Shown: positions 26,001 through 35,376, counted from the first letter of the stretch. The stretch is DNA of 64,000 bases from Bacteriovoracaceae bacterium UBA3083 (GCA_002366565.1 DFBJ01000009.1:124001-188000); one strand, 5' to 3'. The notes: a model not told the origin generated them from the letters alone. Program-made: numbers and translations.

Positions 26001-26951
26001 ATGGCGAAAGACTTAAATAGAGATTTTGAACAAGGAATGCAAACACTTGAAGATATTCAAGCCTTGGGTGAATATAGTCTTACGCCATTAATCGATCAAG
26101 CAGCCTTTCATTTCTCAGAAATACATAGAAAGGCTGAATTCTCATTTGAAAACCTTAATTCATATTCAAAAGTTCAATCTTTTCTTGAAAAAACAATTGA
26201 TAATCTAATTACAACTTATGCTCTAAGAGAGGGGACTACTCATCAGGTCTTAATTCAAAAGAAGTATGAGAAGATGTCTCTTGATAGTTGGAATAGATTA
26301 TTAGAAGTATTGCCAACAAGTTTAAATATTTTGAATATATTTAAATTTGTTGGAACTCAAAATATACAAATTTCTAAAGAGGGAATTCAGGTTCGAGGTC
26401 TGATTAAGACTGATGAGACTATTACTAAATTTAGAGAAGTCGTATATAGATCTTCGCGAAAGTTACTTGAGCAAAAAAGTATATTAACTTATTCGATTGA
26501 AGAGTTAGAAGATCAAAGACTATGTTGGCTTAACATAAATGTTGATATGGCCCACGATGAAAACTTGAGCTATAACGTCGACTTTTCAGAAACATTAGGA
26601 ATGAAGCTAGGTTTCTCAAATATATTTAAAAAATATGTTATTAATAAAGAAGAAGCTTCTAAGTTACCAAGACATTTAATTATTGAAATATCTCCAGATT
26701 TAAATATATCTAAATACTACCGAATACCTGATCACTATACTACAGATTCAAATTCAAAAGAAATGTTACACTTTTCCTTTTTATTTCGTCCTGTTTCGAT
26801 CATAATACCTAAGAATGGTCTTCTAGAAAAAAGACCCTTCAAAGTAAATTGTGAAGACACAGGAAGTGGCTTAGAACAACAGGAAGTTAAAAATCAGATA
26901 GGCTATAATTATAGATATATCGATTTCTTCTCCCTGATAAATCAATCTTAG
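26001..26951 (+). CDS. Hypothetical protein in flagellar operon
   Basis: A 316-residue soluble protein with no signal peptide or membrane segment and no motif I recognise. It is Ile/Leu/Lys/Glu-rich with a likely helical N-terminal half (about 1-110) and a mixed C-terminal half. It starts 15 bases after fliA on the same strand and is followed 42 bases later by a large membrane sensor-like gene, so it is probably co-transcribed with the flagellar operon and may serve motility or its regulation. That role is an inference from position only. Confidence 0.7.
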   Translation: MAKDLNRDFEQGMQTLEDIQALGEYSLTPLIDQAAFHFSEIHRKAEFSFENLNSYSKVQSFLEKTIDNLITTYALREGTTHQVLIQKKYEKMSLDSWNRLLEVLPTSLNILNIFKFVGTQNIQISKEGIQVRGLIKTDETITKFREVVYRSSRKLLEQKSILTYSIEELEDQRLCWLNINVDMAHDENLSYNVDFSETLGMKLGFSNIFKKYVINKEEASKLPRHLIIEISPDLNISKYYRIPDHYTTDSNSKEMLHFSFLFRPVSIIIPKNGLLEKRPFKVNCEDTGSGLEQQEVKNQIGYNYRYIDFFSLINQS

Positions 26952-26993
26952 CTGCTCAATAGAATGTAACTTTTATTCTTTTGAGGTGAGTAA

Positions 26994-29375
26994 ATGAATG
27001 TCAAATTCGGCAGATCCCTACAAACGTATTATGCAGTATCTTTTATCGCTCTTATTTCCATTCTTGGTTATGGGATTTTCTACTTTTGGAACTATGGACC
27101 AGTAAACATTAATAATGTTTCGACAGTTTTTGAAGCAACTCTACAATTAGATGAGTTTAAAAAGAGAGATGATATCAAGTCTATCTGGTCACAAGTAGAT
27201 AATGATAGAGTTAGAGATGCTGTGACTTCTATGGATGAAGTTCAAAGCTATTCAAAGAAATTAAATTTAATTTCTAGTATTGATAGCTACGAAGATCTTG
27301 AAAGTTCAATGGAAAAATCTAAGAAGTCTTTAAATGCGATGATTTCTTACCCTGAAGTGTCTACGATTGTTAATGTTCTTCATAATAAAGTTACTAAATT
27401 TGAAAACTTTGTTTCTTCTAATAGCTGGAGAACTCTAACTAGAGTTTCAAAGAGAATAAATGCTAAAATTAAACCTAGTCGTACTAGGGGACCAGGATTT
27501 TACACTTATTCAAAGCTTTATAGACTTTGGGCCAGTGTAAGAGATGATGTTGTTTTGATGGAAAGAGTTACAACAGGATCAGTGTTATCAAACGAAGATA
27601 AAAATTTAATTTTAACAAAAACAAAGACTTTAAAAACAGAAATTACAATGTTAGCAAGTTACCTTTCTGACTTTAAAGTTTTTAGAACTGACTTTTTAGA
27701 TACTGAGAAAAAAATAAAAGTATGGTTGAAAGATATAGAGCCAGAAATTAGTCTCAAGAAAATTCAATTTGAAAGAAATTCACAAAATATGCTTTTCTCT
27801 TTAATTGGACTACTCGTAGCAATGTTAGCTTTAGGTATTGTTGGATTCTTCTTATATAAAAGAAGTGAAGCAAAGAATAAAGATGAAGTTGAAAAAGTTG
27901 TTATACATGCAATTAAAGAAGGGGTTATTCCAACAGAAACTTCTTTTGATCAAAGTCTTTCAGTTAAAACAAGAGAAGAGTTTGATAAGTATAGAGAGTA
28001 CATCCATAAGAGAATGAGTTTTGGATCAATTTTCCAAGATGCTATGCCATTCTCGTCTTTATTATTAGACTCAAACTTAAACCTTGTTTGGGCAAACGGA
28101 TTGTTCTATGAGCATTGGGGACTTTCTGATTATAAGAAGAATGATGAGAATATAACATGGGACTTTTTACAAAGGTTTACAAATCTTGGTGAAAATGACC
28201 CTGTTATAACAGCAGTAAAAGATGACGTTGCTGGTATTTATAATATTCAAGTAAAGACTAATAAAGATGAGGAATCTCTTCCGTTTGAAATGTATGTATC
28301 TCCAGTAGAGTATGCAAATCAAAGAAGAATTATGATTTCTTTCTATCCTCTTAGATCAATTGAGGAAACTCTTTCTAATCAATCGAAGTCATTGGTTGGA
28401 CCTGTAGCTAGAACTTTAGAGGCCCTTACTTCTGGATCTTTCAATCAAGAATTTAAAGAAAAAACAGAAAAAGATTTTGATATCGCGGGGATTACTGAAG
28501 TTTGGAGTAAGTTCCAAAATTATCATGAATTTGTAACAGGTCAAAAGAATGGACTTCTTCAAGAAATCGAAAGACTTGAGAATGATTTATTTGATCAATA
28601 TAAACTTGTTAATGATATTCAAACAACATTAAATGAGAATACAGAAGTTCAAAAAGTTGCAATTACAAAATTTAAAGATACAAAATGTAGTATTGTAGAC
28701 ATTGTAGAGCTTAGAAATGAAATGGAATCTCTTTATCAGAATACTGTGACAACATCGAAAGGATTATTTCAAGATGAAGTAACACTTCTTTCTCAGTCTC
28801 AAAAAATTGCTGAAACATTAATCGATCAGAATAAAGCTTTAGAAAATGTTGATAATGTTAGAAAAGAATATAAAACTTTAAAAGGGAATGTTGATCAATT
28901 TAGAGGTCGTATGATGCAGCTCTTAGATCAATCATTAATCTTTCAAAAAACGGATAATACAAACTATAAAGTAGAGCAGAGTCTATCAAAGATTAAAAAT
29001 GAAGTTAAAGCTTTCGAGAAAGTATTAACAGACTTTTCAAAGATCTCAACTGCTCTGGATGTTAATCTTTCTAAAGTTCAATTGATTATGCAGCAATCTG
29101 AAATACCAAATTTTTCTGAACTTCAATTCCGTATGGAAGAAGCAAGAGATTTGATCGAATCTGATATGTTTAATGTTAGTAGACTTTCTAGAACAGGACA
29201 GACTAAGGATGATGAAATGATTTCATCTCTTAAGGGTCTATATCAAGCTTTTAAAGAAGGATATATTAAGCTTTCGGAAGCAATAGAGCTATCAACTTCA
29301 AATGCAAGTTTAGAAATAGAACTGGAACTTGAAGATGATCTAGTTGAAGAATATAAACCAGAAGCAACAGCATAA
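26994..29375 (+). CDS. Large membrane protein, sensor-like, with PAS-like region and long coiled coil
   Basis: A 793-residue protein. TM1 spans about residues 11-33, a periplasmic helical region about 34-262, and TM2 about 263-287. A PAS-like segment (about 345-450) includes FQDAMPFSSLLLDSNLNLVW followed by ANGLFYEHWG. From about 490 to 770 the sequence is a long heptad-rich coiled coil, ending in an acidic tail. The layout resembles a methyl-accepting chemotaxis protein or sensor kinase, but there is no chemoreceptor hairpin signature, no histidine-kinase H or N box and no GGDEF. It may therefore be a structural or scaffolding receptor. It is the last gene of the flagellar operon before a terminator. 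Confidence 0.7.
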   Translation: MNVKFGRSLQTYYAVSFIALISILGYGIFYFWNYGPVNINNVSTVFEATLQLDEFKKRDDIKSIWSQVDNDRVRDAVTSMDEVQSYSKKLNLISSIDSYEDLESSMEKSKKSLNAMISYPEVSTIVNVLHNKVTKFENFVSSNSWRTLTRVSKRINAKIKPSRTRGPGFYTYSKLYRLWASVRDDVVLMERVTTGSVLSNEDKNLILTKTKTLKTEITMLASYLSDFKVFRTDFLDTEKKIKVWLKDIEPEISLKKIQFERNSQNMLFSLIGLLVAMLALGIVGFFLYKRSEAKNKDEVEKVVIHAIKEGVIPTETSFDQSLSVKTREEFDKYREYIHKRMSFGSIFQDAMPFSSLLLDSNLNLVWANGLFYEHWGLSDYKKNDENITWDFLQRFTNLGENDPVITAVKDDVAGIYNIQVKTNKDEESLPFEMYVSPVEYANQRRIMISFYPLRSIEETLSNQSKSLVGPVARTLEALTSGSFNQEFKEKTEKDFDIAGITEVWSKFQNYHEFVTGQKNGLLQEIERLENDLFDQYKLVNDIQTTLNENTEVQKVAITKFKDTKCSIVDIVELRNEMESLYQNTVTTSKGLFQDEVTLLSQSQKIAETLIDQNKALENVDNVRKEYKTLKGNVDQFRGRMMQLLDQSLIFQKTDNTNYKVEQSLSKIKNEVKAFEKVLTDFSKISTALDVNLSKVQLIMQQSEIPNFSELQFRMEEARDLIESDMFNVSRLSRTGQTKDDEMISSLKGLYQAFKEGYIKLSEAIELSTSNASLEIELELEDDLVEEYKPEATA

Positions 29376-29382
29376 ATTTAGG

Positions 29383-29404
29383 GCCACTTATGTGGCTTTT
29401 TTTT
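29383..29404 (+). terminator. Rho-independent terminator ending the flagellar operon
   Basis: The arms GCCAC (29383-29387) and GTGGC (29392-29396) with a four-base loop are followed by eight T. An in-frame ATG inside this hairpin (29390) is not the start of the next gene. Confidence 0.85.
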
Positions 29405-29413
29405 AGGAATTTC

Positions 29414-30199
29414 ATGAATAAAATCTACTCTATACTCTCTCTTTTACTTTTATGTTCATGTGCAACTGATATTGATTTTCATATTCCTGTGAATCGTTTT
29501 GAATCTCCAGAGGTAAACGGTAAATTCTTAAAGGGAAATATTGATATAGGATTTGGTTCGTCTCATAAGGTCACTACAGCTGAAGTTGCTGAAACTATTT
29601 TTCCATCAACTTTTGATCCTACTGTTACTGAAGGTGGAGGTATTGAAAAAAGCTTTCACTTAAGTTCTAGTTTTTCACTAGGTTTACTTAAGAGATTGGA
29701 CTTCGTGTTTAAATCACATGGTGATGGGGCAGATGTTTGGGGAGCTAAGTATCAGTTCCTTGGAAGTGTCGCAAGTGAATCAAGTAACGGTTGGAAAGGC
29801 TCTCTTCAATTAACAAAGGGAAGTATGAGTGAAAGTGAGGGAACATTAAATGTATCTCTACGTTCTGGTGGAACACGAAACTACGAAGGTTATATTGAAA
29901 TAGATACTTATGATGCTTCTCTTAACTTCGGTTATAGATTTAATAAGTATTTAATAACATATTTAAATTCAGTTTATAGTTACTATGACTCTGAATCGAC
30001 GATGTCATCTAATTCTTTTTCGACTATATATGTAAACGGAATAGTAAGAACTTACGGTGGTCTCTTAGGGGCTCGGCTCGGTAAGTATGATCAAAATCTA
30101 TCGGTAATAATAGAAAGCGGTCTGATGTACTCGACGTGGGAAAAGGACATTAGTGAGACGAGTATTCCAGTTGGTGTAAGATTTAGCTATAACTGGTAA
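29414..30199 (+). CDS. Putative outer-membrane lipoprotein, beta-rich
   Basis: I choose the ATG at 29414 (AGGA seven bases before it) rather than the in-frame ATG at 29390, which lies inside the upstream terminator. The protein (261 residues) begins MNKIYSILSLLLLCSCATDI, a lipobox with two possible cysteines. The remainder is rich in alternating polar/aromatic residues (for example NVSLRSGGTRNYEGYIEIDT) with repeated Gly-aromatic turns and ends in aromatic W, which suggests an outer-membrane beta-barrel or beta-sandwich. No family is recognised. It is convergent with coaE, with two bases between the stops. Confidence 0.7.
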   Translation: MNKIYSILSLLLLCSCATDIDFHIPVNRFESPEVNGKFLKGNIDIGFGSSHKVTTAEVAETIFPSTFDPTVTEGGGIEKSFHLSSSFSLGLLKRLDFVFKSHGDGADVWGAKYQFLGSVASESSNGWKGSLQLTKGSMSESEGTLNVSLRSGGTRNYEGYIEIDTYDASLNFGYRFNKYLITYLNSVYSYYDSESTMSSNSFSTIYVNGIVRTYGGLLGARLGKYDQNLSVIIESGLMYSTWEKDISETSIPVGVRFSYNW

Positions 30200-30200
30200 A

Positions 30201-30225
30201 ACTAGTCTTCCATTAGAAGACTAGT
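30201..30225 (-). terminator. Perfect hairpin at the convergent 3' ends, probable minus-strand terminator
   Basis: ACTAGTCTTC (30201-30210) and GAAGACTAGT (30216-30225) form a perfect ten-base-pair stem with a five-base loop. On the minus strand the stem is followed by TTTT, so it could terminate the mazG-coaE transcript. Unusually, the stem itself encodes the last codons and the stop of coaE. Confidence 0.5.
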
Positions 30226-30843
30226 GATAGCTTCAAATTCATATTCTAGTTTCTCTATTGTGCTATTATTGTTAATACAAAAGTCACTTAGCTCTTTTTT
30301 CTTATCTATTGGAAATTGATGATCTAAAATCTTTTCCGCAAGTTCCTTGCTAGAGCTATCTCTTTTTATAATTCGTTCAATTTGAACTTCTCTCTTAGCG
30401 TAAACACAAATAGTAAGATCAAAAAGTTGCTCCATACTTTTTTCAAATAAAAGAGGAACATCATACACAATGAGTTCAGGGCTTTTGATTTTTGCTAGTT
30501 CTGTCTGATAGGCAGCAGGAAGCCTCTTATAGATAAATTTTTCAAGCTTTTCTTTATTCTGTACTTCTTTAAAAGCAACTTCTCTTAATGCTTTAAAGTT
30601 AATTACACTGTTTTCAACTACATTTGGAAACTCTTCTTGTATAAAGTTTATTGTTTCCTCCATGCTATAAATACTTTTAACTAACTTATCTGCGCAAATG
30701 ACATGAACACCTGCTTTAGTGAATAAGTTCGAGACAGTACTCTTTCCTGTTGCGATACCTCCAGTTAGTCCAATTACTGGGCACGGGGTTTCATATAGTC
30801 TTTCTTTAGATGTTTTAGTGGTGAATATCTTTTTTAACTTCAC
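30202..30843 (-). CDS. coaE: Dephospho-CoA kinase
   Basis: A 213-residue P-loop kinase that phosphorylates the 3' hydroxyl of dephospho-CoA, the last step of CoA synthesis. The Walker A segment is CPVIGLTGGIATGKSTVSNL, followed by VICADKLVKSIY, and later YDVPLLFEK and RIIKRDSSS, all typical of CoaE. It starts within the last bases of mazG (ATGA overlap), so the two are coupled. The first 17 residues before the Walker region are longer than in E. coli CoaE; no better start is seen. Confidence 0.94.
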   Translation of the reverse strand: MKLKKIFTTKTSKERLYETPCPVIGLTGGIATGKSTVSNLFTKAGVHVICADKLVKSIYSMEETINFIQEEFPNVVENSVINFKALREVAFKEVQNKEKLEKFIYKRLPAAYQTELAKIKSPELIVYDVPLLFEKSMEQLFDLTICVYAKREVQIERIIKRDSSSKELAEKILDHQFPIDKKKELSDFCINNNSTIEKLEYEFEAITSLLMED

Positions 30844-31640
30844 AGTAGACCCTTTTCTTTTTTCTTGGCCTTATTCCAGTAGACATCCATTTCCATTTGA
30901 TTCATATCGCTTACTTGTTTGGAATCTTCAATGATGAGCTCTTCCATACTATTAAAGCGATTAATAAACTTTTTATTTGCTTCTCTTAAAGCATTCTCAG
31001 GATCAATTTCTAAATGTCTTGCAAGCTGAGCAGCCGAGAAGAGAAAATCTCCTAACTCTTCTTTTACACGCTCTTTATTTATTTTACTTGCTGCAAGCTC
31101 TTCTTTAAGTTCCTGCCACTCTTCTTCTACCTTATAGATAACTTGTCCGGCATCTTCCCAGTCAAAGTTTATTTTCTTTGTTTTTTGACCAATTTTATTA
31201 GCACTAAAAAGTGCAGGGAAGTGTAGGTAACTCTCATCAAAGTACTTCTTATTTTTTCCTGAGGATTCTTTCTGTTTAATTTTTTCCCAGTTTGCTTTAA
31301 CTTCGGCGTCGTCTTTTGCTAACTTTGGATCCTCAAATACATGAGGGTGTCTCCTTACCATTTTCTCAGCAAGAACTTTTGAAACAGACTCAATATCAAA
31401 CTTTCCATTTTGCTTAGCTATGACGCAGTGGAGAACTACTTGAAGAAGTACATCTCCAATCTCTTCTTCCATAGCACTATAGTCTTCTATCTCCGTAGCA
31501 TGAATGAATTCATAGGATTCTTCTGTTAGAAATTTTAGGAGAGATTTATGGGTTTGTTTTAAATCCCACGGACACCCGCCATCAGGATCTCTAAGTTTTG
31601 AAATTACTTCGACCATTTTTTCAAAATTTGGGTAACTCAT
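30840..31640 (-). CDS. mazG: Nucleoside triphosphate pyrophosphohydrolase MazG
   Basis: A 266-residue protein with two MazG repeats. The first contains LRDPDGGCPWDLKQTHKSL, EEIGDVLLQVVLH and MVRRHPHVF; the second contains EEWQELKEEL and EELGDFLFSAAQLARHL. The acidic EExxE/ExxD residues bind magnesium. MazG hydrolyses NTPs, including aberrant nucleotides, and can affect ppGpp levels. Its start codon nearly coincides with the first possible ATG of the divergent ybeY, and a GGAG lies upstream of the ATG on the minus strand. Confidence 0.94.
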   Translation of the reverse strand: MSYPNFEKMVEVISKLRDPDGGCPWDLKQTHKSLLKFLTEESYEFIHATEIEDYSAMEEEIGDVLLQVVLHCVIAKQNGKFDIESVSKVLAEKMVRRHPHVFEDPKLAKDDAEVKANWEKIKQKESSGKNKKYFDESYLHFPALFSANKIGQKTKKINFDWEDAGQVIYKVEEEWQELKEELAASKINKERVKEELGDFLFSAAQLARHLEIDPENALREANKKFINRFNSMEELIIEDSKQVSDMNQMEMDVYWNKAKKKEKGLL

Positions 31641-31698
31641 GATGACTCCATGGGATAAATTAGCTAGTATAGGTTACCACTTTAATAATGAATTTATA

Positions 31699-32259
31699 AT
31701 GAAAAACAAAACCATTGAAGCCGAAAACTTCGCCATATATATCTCTGACTCAACCGAATCTAATGATTTGGAAAATACTGTATTGGAGAAGTACTTAAAT
31801 GAGACTGTTTCTATTGTTTCAAAGTTTATTCAAACAGATCATTTAGATGAAAGAGTTAAAAAGTGTGAGAGCTTTGAGGTTGATATAACTCTTTGTGATG
31901 AAGAGGAAATACAGTCCCTAAATTTAGAACATCGTGAGAAAGACAAAGTCACAGATGTTCTTTCATTTCCAGGGTATGATAATTTAAGAAAAGGTGCTGA
32001 AGATCTCTTTATATTTGAGGAGAATATCCACTTTGGTGACATTGTTATATGTCGTGAAGTTTGTGAAAGACAGGCAAAAGAATTTAATATTTCCTACGAA
32101 CAAGAGTTAATACATCTATTTGTTCATGGATTTCTTCATTTATGTGGATATGACCACGAGATTTCTGAAGAAGAAGATAAGATTCACTTCTCACTTGAAG
32201 AAGAGTTAGTAAAAGAAATATACGAAAACATGGGATTAGATAATGGAAGAGTCTATTAA
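31699..32259 (+). CDS. ybeY: Endoribonuclease YbeY
   Basis: The zinc motif HGFLHLCGYDHE (H-x3-H-x5-H) near the C terminus is diagnostic of YbeY, which takes part in 16S rRNA 3' processing and ribosome quality control; DKVTDVLSFPGYD is the other conserved segment. Two starts are possible. The ATG at 31639 gives 206 residues but overlaps the mazG start codon and leaves no room for a promoter. The ATG at 31699 gives 186 residues, nearer the usual 150-170, and leaves a 58-base divergent gap. I prefer 31699, though no convincing Shine-Dalgarno precedes either. The gene overlaps the start of prfB by 17 bases. Confidence 0.9.
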   Translation: MKNKTIEAENFAIYISDSTESNDLENTVLEKYLNETVSIVSKFIQTDHLDERVKKCESFEVDITLCDEEEIQSLNLEHREKDKVTDVLSFPGYDNLRKGAEDLFIFEENIHFGDIVICREVCERQAKEFNISYEQELIHLFVHGFLHLCGYDHEISEEEDKIHFSLEEELVKEIYENMGLDNGRVY

Positions 32260-33386
32260 GATTAGTTTAAATGAAAAGATTTCAGCTCTTAAAGGCTACG
32301 ATGTAAAGTTAGATAATCTACGGAGGTCACTTTGAGGTAGAGAAGAAGAACTCTCGTCTCGGTGAAATTTCTGATATGGAGGCCATGCCAGGATTTTGGG
32401 ATGACTCAGATAATGCCGCAATAATTCAAAAAGAAAAATCTGTTTTAGCTGATATTGTTGATACTTATAATACTTTAAAGGAACTATACGAAGAATTTGA
32501 AGTTTTAGTTGAATTTGCAACAGGTGAAGAAGATGAAGAATCAGCTAAAGAGGCAATAGATTGTTATACGAGATTCTTAAAACAATTTAATGCTGCTGAG
32601 TTAAAGGTACTTCTTTCAGGTGAAGTAGATCCAAATAATGCAATTGTCTCAATAAATGCTGGCGCCGGTGGTACCGAATCATGTGACTGGGCGAGTATGC
32701 TCTTTAGGATGATTAATCGCTGGGCCGAATCAAAAGCATTTAAAGTTCAAGTGTTAGATGTTCAGGATGGAGATAGCGCAGGAATAAAATCTGCGACTAT
32801 GACTATTACTGGAAACTATGCTTATGGATATCTAAAGTCTGAAATTGGAGTTCATAGACTTGTACGCCTTTCTCCATTTGACTCTGCTAATAGAAGGCAT
32901 ACATCTTTTTCTTCTATTTTTGTATCTCCAGAAATTGATGACAATATTGAAATTGAGATTCTAGATAAAGACTTAAAGATTGATGTTTATAGGTCTGGTG
33001 GAGCTGGTGGGCAATCTGTAAACACTACCGATTCCGCCGTTAGGATGACCCACTTACCAACTAATACAGTAGTTACATGTCAAAATGAAAGAAGTCAGCT
33101 ACAGAACAAGCTTCAAGCTATGAAAGTTCTACGTTCTAGACTCTATGAACTAGAAATGGAAAAGAGAAGAGCTGCAGATGCTGAAACAGAAGCAGGCAAG
33201 CAAGAAATAGGTTGGGGAGCTCAGATTAGATCTTATGTTTTACACCCATATAAATTAGTTAAAGATGCCAGAACAGGTTTTGAGTCAGGAAATGCAGATA
33301 AAGTTCTAGACGGAGATCTGGATGGATTTATGGATGCCTTCCTTAGATGGTCTGTCAGCTCTAAGATAGAATCGGAGAATTCATAA
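32243..33386 (+). CDS. prfB: Peptide chain release factor 2, with programmed +1 frameshift
   Basis: The coding sequence starts at ATG 32243 and reads 30 codons to an in-frame TGA at 32333-32335. The slip site CTT-TGA-G is preceded, three bases upstream of CTT, by the Shine-Dalgarno-like GGAGG (32322-32326), exactly the arrangement of the autoregulatory RF2 frameshift. After a +1 shift the frame continues from GAG at 32334 to the stop at 33386, for about 380 residues (usual RF2 about 365). The rest has the RF2 anticodon-like SPFDSANRRHTSF and the catalytic GGQ (about residues 255-257) in GGAGGQSVNTTDSAVR. RF2 releases peptides at UGA and UAA. Low RF2 stalls ribosomes at the TGA and favours the shift. 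Confidence 0.96.
32322..32335 (+). promoter_or_regulatory. prfB programmed +1 frameshift site
   Basis: GGAGG, a three-base spacer, the slippery CTT codon and TGA are followed by G. The internal Shine-Dalgarno element pairs with 16S rRNA and promotes slippage of the peptidyl-tRNA when RF2 is limiting. Confidence 0.93.
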
Positions 33387-34595
33387 TTGTTTGAATCAAC
33401 TTTATTAAAACTATTCTTGAGTGATAAGGGGACGAGAAGATTTGCCATCGGTGTAATCTTTGGCTTTGCCTTTTCTATAGCAGTCATTCTTGGAAATATC
33501 GGAATTATGGATGGTTTTGAAAGCTCACTTCGTGTAGGCCTTAAGAAATCAAATGGTGATTTAACGATTCATTCTCGATACGGGTTCTTTGACTTTGAAA
33601 GTTATCTAAAACATGAACTCGAAATTGCAAATATCAATACTTTTTCAAGCATAGTACAGACTGAAGGTTTCATCATTAAGAATGAAGTCTCTAAAGGTGT
33701 CATGATTAAAGGTATTGAAGAAGAGTCCTTTAAAAAAGTTACAGGACTTGATTTAAAACTTAAAAATAGCGATGTCATTCTTGGAAGTGAGCTGGCAAAA
33801 TTTCTTAAAGTTACTGTAGGTGATCCTATTGTACTAGCTTTTGCTAATGGAAACTCTCAGGTCTCTGGTCTTCCTTCTCTTAAAAGGTATCAAGTTTCAG
33901 GGATTGTAGAGCACGGAATATATCAAAGAGATTTACGTACTTTATATATTCAAAGAAAAGTTCTGCAAAATGACTTAGGTGTCGATAATAGAGTTAATTT
34001 AATTTCTTTAAATATCAGTGATGACCAAGATGAATTTTTAAGTAACCCAGTTGATTACTCATTAAAAATTGAGAAAGTAATTGATAGCTTCAAGGGATCA
34101 ATTGGTAGGTCTTATGTTGTTAAGCCATACTGGAGAGAGTTCACGACACTTATAACTGCTGTAAAAGAAGAGAAGTTCTTTATAAGTATAATCCTTCAGA
34201 TTATAGTAATTATTTCTATTTTTAATGTATTAGCATTTGTTGTGTTCTTAAATGAAAAAAGATCGAGAGAGCTCTTCTTATTTAAGGCCCTAGGGATGAG
34301 TCAGAAAAAAATTAGGCAAGGATGGATGTATCTTATGTCTATTATTTGGGTTGCATCCTGTGCTCTAGCACTGCTCTTTGTACAAGGTTTTAATTGGGGA
34401 TTAGTGAATCTTCCGTATTTTAAACTTCCTGGAGATGTCTACACTCTTGGAAACTTATCTATTAAGTTAGACTTATTTGATTATTTACTAGTATTTTTAA
34501 TATCATATTTTTGGTTATTTTTGATTTCTTGGGTTGCTCTTGTAGTGATGAGTAAGAAGTCTGTCCTTACTGGACTTAGAAAGGAGTTCGCCTAA
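33387..34595 (+). CDS. lolC: LolC/LolE-type lipoprotein-releasing ABC permease
   Basis: A 402-residue protein starting at TTG immediately after the prfB stop, with GGAG eight to ten bases upstream. It has one N-terminal transmembrane helix (about 17-40), a periplasmic domain (about 41-260) and three C-terminal helices (about 265-295, 310-340, 365-395), with the conserved cytoplasmic ALGMSQKKIRQGWMY loop of the FtsX/LolCE family. With LolD it extracts outer-membrane lipoproteins from the inner membrane toward LolA. Only one permease is present, so it probably works as a homodimer, as in LolF-type systems. The stop overlaps the lolD start by one base. Confidence 0.88.
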   Translation: MFESTLLKLFLSDKGTRRFAIGVIFGFAFSIAVILGNIGIMDGFESSLRVGLKKSNGDLTIHSRYGFFDFESYLKHELEIANINTFSSIVQTEGFIIKNEVSKGVMIKGIEEESFKKVTGLDLKLKNSDVILGSELAKFLKVTVGDPIVLAFANGNSQVSGLPSLKRYQVSGIVEHGIYQRDLRTLYIQRKVLQNDLGVDNRVNLISLNISDDQDEFLSNPVDYSLKIEKVIDSFKGSIGRSYVVKPYWREFTTLITAVKEEKFFISIILQIIVIISIFNVLAFVVFLNEKRSRELFLFKALGMSQKKIRQGWMYLMSIIWVASCALALLFVQGFNWGLVNLPYFKLPGDVYTLGNLSIKLDLFDYLLVFLISYFWLFLISWVALVVMSKKSVLTGLRKEFA

Positions 34596-35257
34596 TGTCT
34601 TTTGTTGAAGTTAAGGACGTGAAAAAAACTTTTGCTAAAGCTCATGCTTTAAATGGAGTAACTGTAGACTTCGAGGCAGGAGAGCAATATGTAATTAGAG
34701 GAGCCTCAGGATCAGGTAAGTCGACTCTTCTATATTTGATTGGAGGACTAGATAGAGCTAGCTCTGGAGAGATATCTGTTGGTGGTAAAAACTTATTTAC
34801 TCTTGGCGATGAAGCTCTTGCTCTTTATAGAAATAATTTTGTAGGTTTTATATTTCAATTTCACTTCTTACTTCCTTCAATGAATTGCTTGGACAATATT
34901 CTCTTGCCAGCAAAAATTGGTGGCAAGGATACAGCTAAGGCAAAGAAGTTAGGGCTTAAGCTAGCTGAGCACTTAAAAGTGAGTCATTGCTTAACAAAGT
35001 TTCCATATGAGCTCTCTGGCGGAGAGCAGCAAAGAATAAATATTATTAGGGCCTTGTCTTTAAGACCTAAGCTACTTTTATGCGACGAGCCTACTGGAAA
35101 TTTAGATTCAGAAAATTCAAAAATAGTTACTAAGCTTCTTAAGTCATTGGCCGTCGAGTTTAATGCTACGCTTATTGTTGTAACGCATGATGCAAGTGTC
35201 GCTGAGCACTTTGAAAATAAACTTGTTATGAGCGATGGCTGCATAGTGTCCAAATAA
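34595..35257 (+). CDS. lolD: Lipoprotein-releasing ABC transporter ATPase
   Basis: A 220-residue ABC ATPase of the LolD/MacB class: Walker A GASGSGKSTLLYLIGGLD, the Q-loop region FIFQFHFLLPSMNCLDN, signature LSGGEQQRINIIRAL and Walker B LLLCDEPTGNLD, then the H-loop VVTHD. The FHFLLP and NCLDNI segment is typical of LolD. It powers the LolC/E permease encoded just upstream with one-base overlap, and lies before bamA, another outer-membrane biogenesis gene. Confidence 0.93.
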   Translation: MSFVEVKDVKKTFAKAHALNGVTVDFEAGEQYVIRGASGSGKSTLLYLIGGLDRASSGEISVGGKNLFTLGDEALALYRNNFVGFIFQFHFLLPSMNCLDNILLPAKIGGKDTAKAKKLGLKLAEHLKVSHCLTKFPYELSGGEQQRINIIRALSLRPKLLLCDEPTGNLDSENSKIVTKLLKSLAVEFNATLIVVTHDASVAEHFENKLVMSDGCIVSK

Positions 35258-35376
35258 AAGTCCCTTCAAATAATGTGTTGCATTGTAAATGTGACTAAAT
35301 TCTTTTTGTAAGATCGTGAGAATATTGATAATTTTCTATACTAGAGTTTTTTAATCCAGTTGTATTTGGAGAATGG

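Noticed and set aside
29390..29413. ATG at 29390 as the start of the lipoprotein gene
   Set aside because: It lies inside the hairpin and T-run of the flagellar operon terminator. The ATG at 29414 has a Shine-Dalgarno and begins a normal lipoprotein signal.
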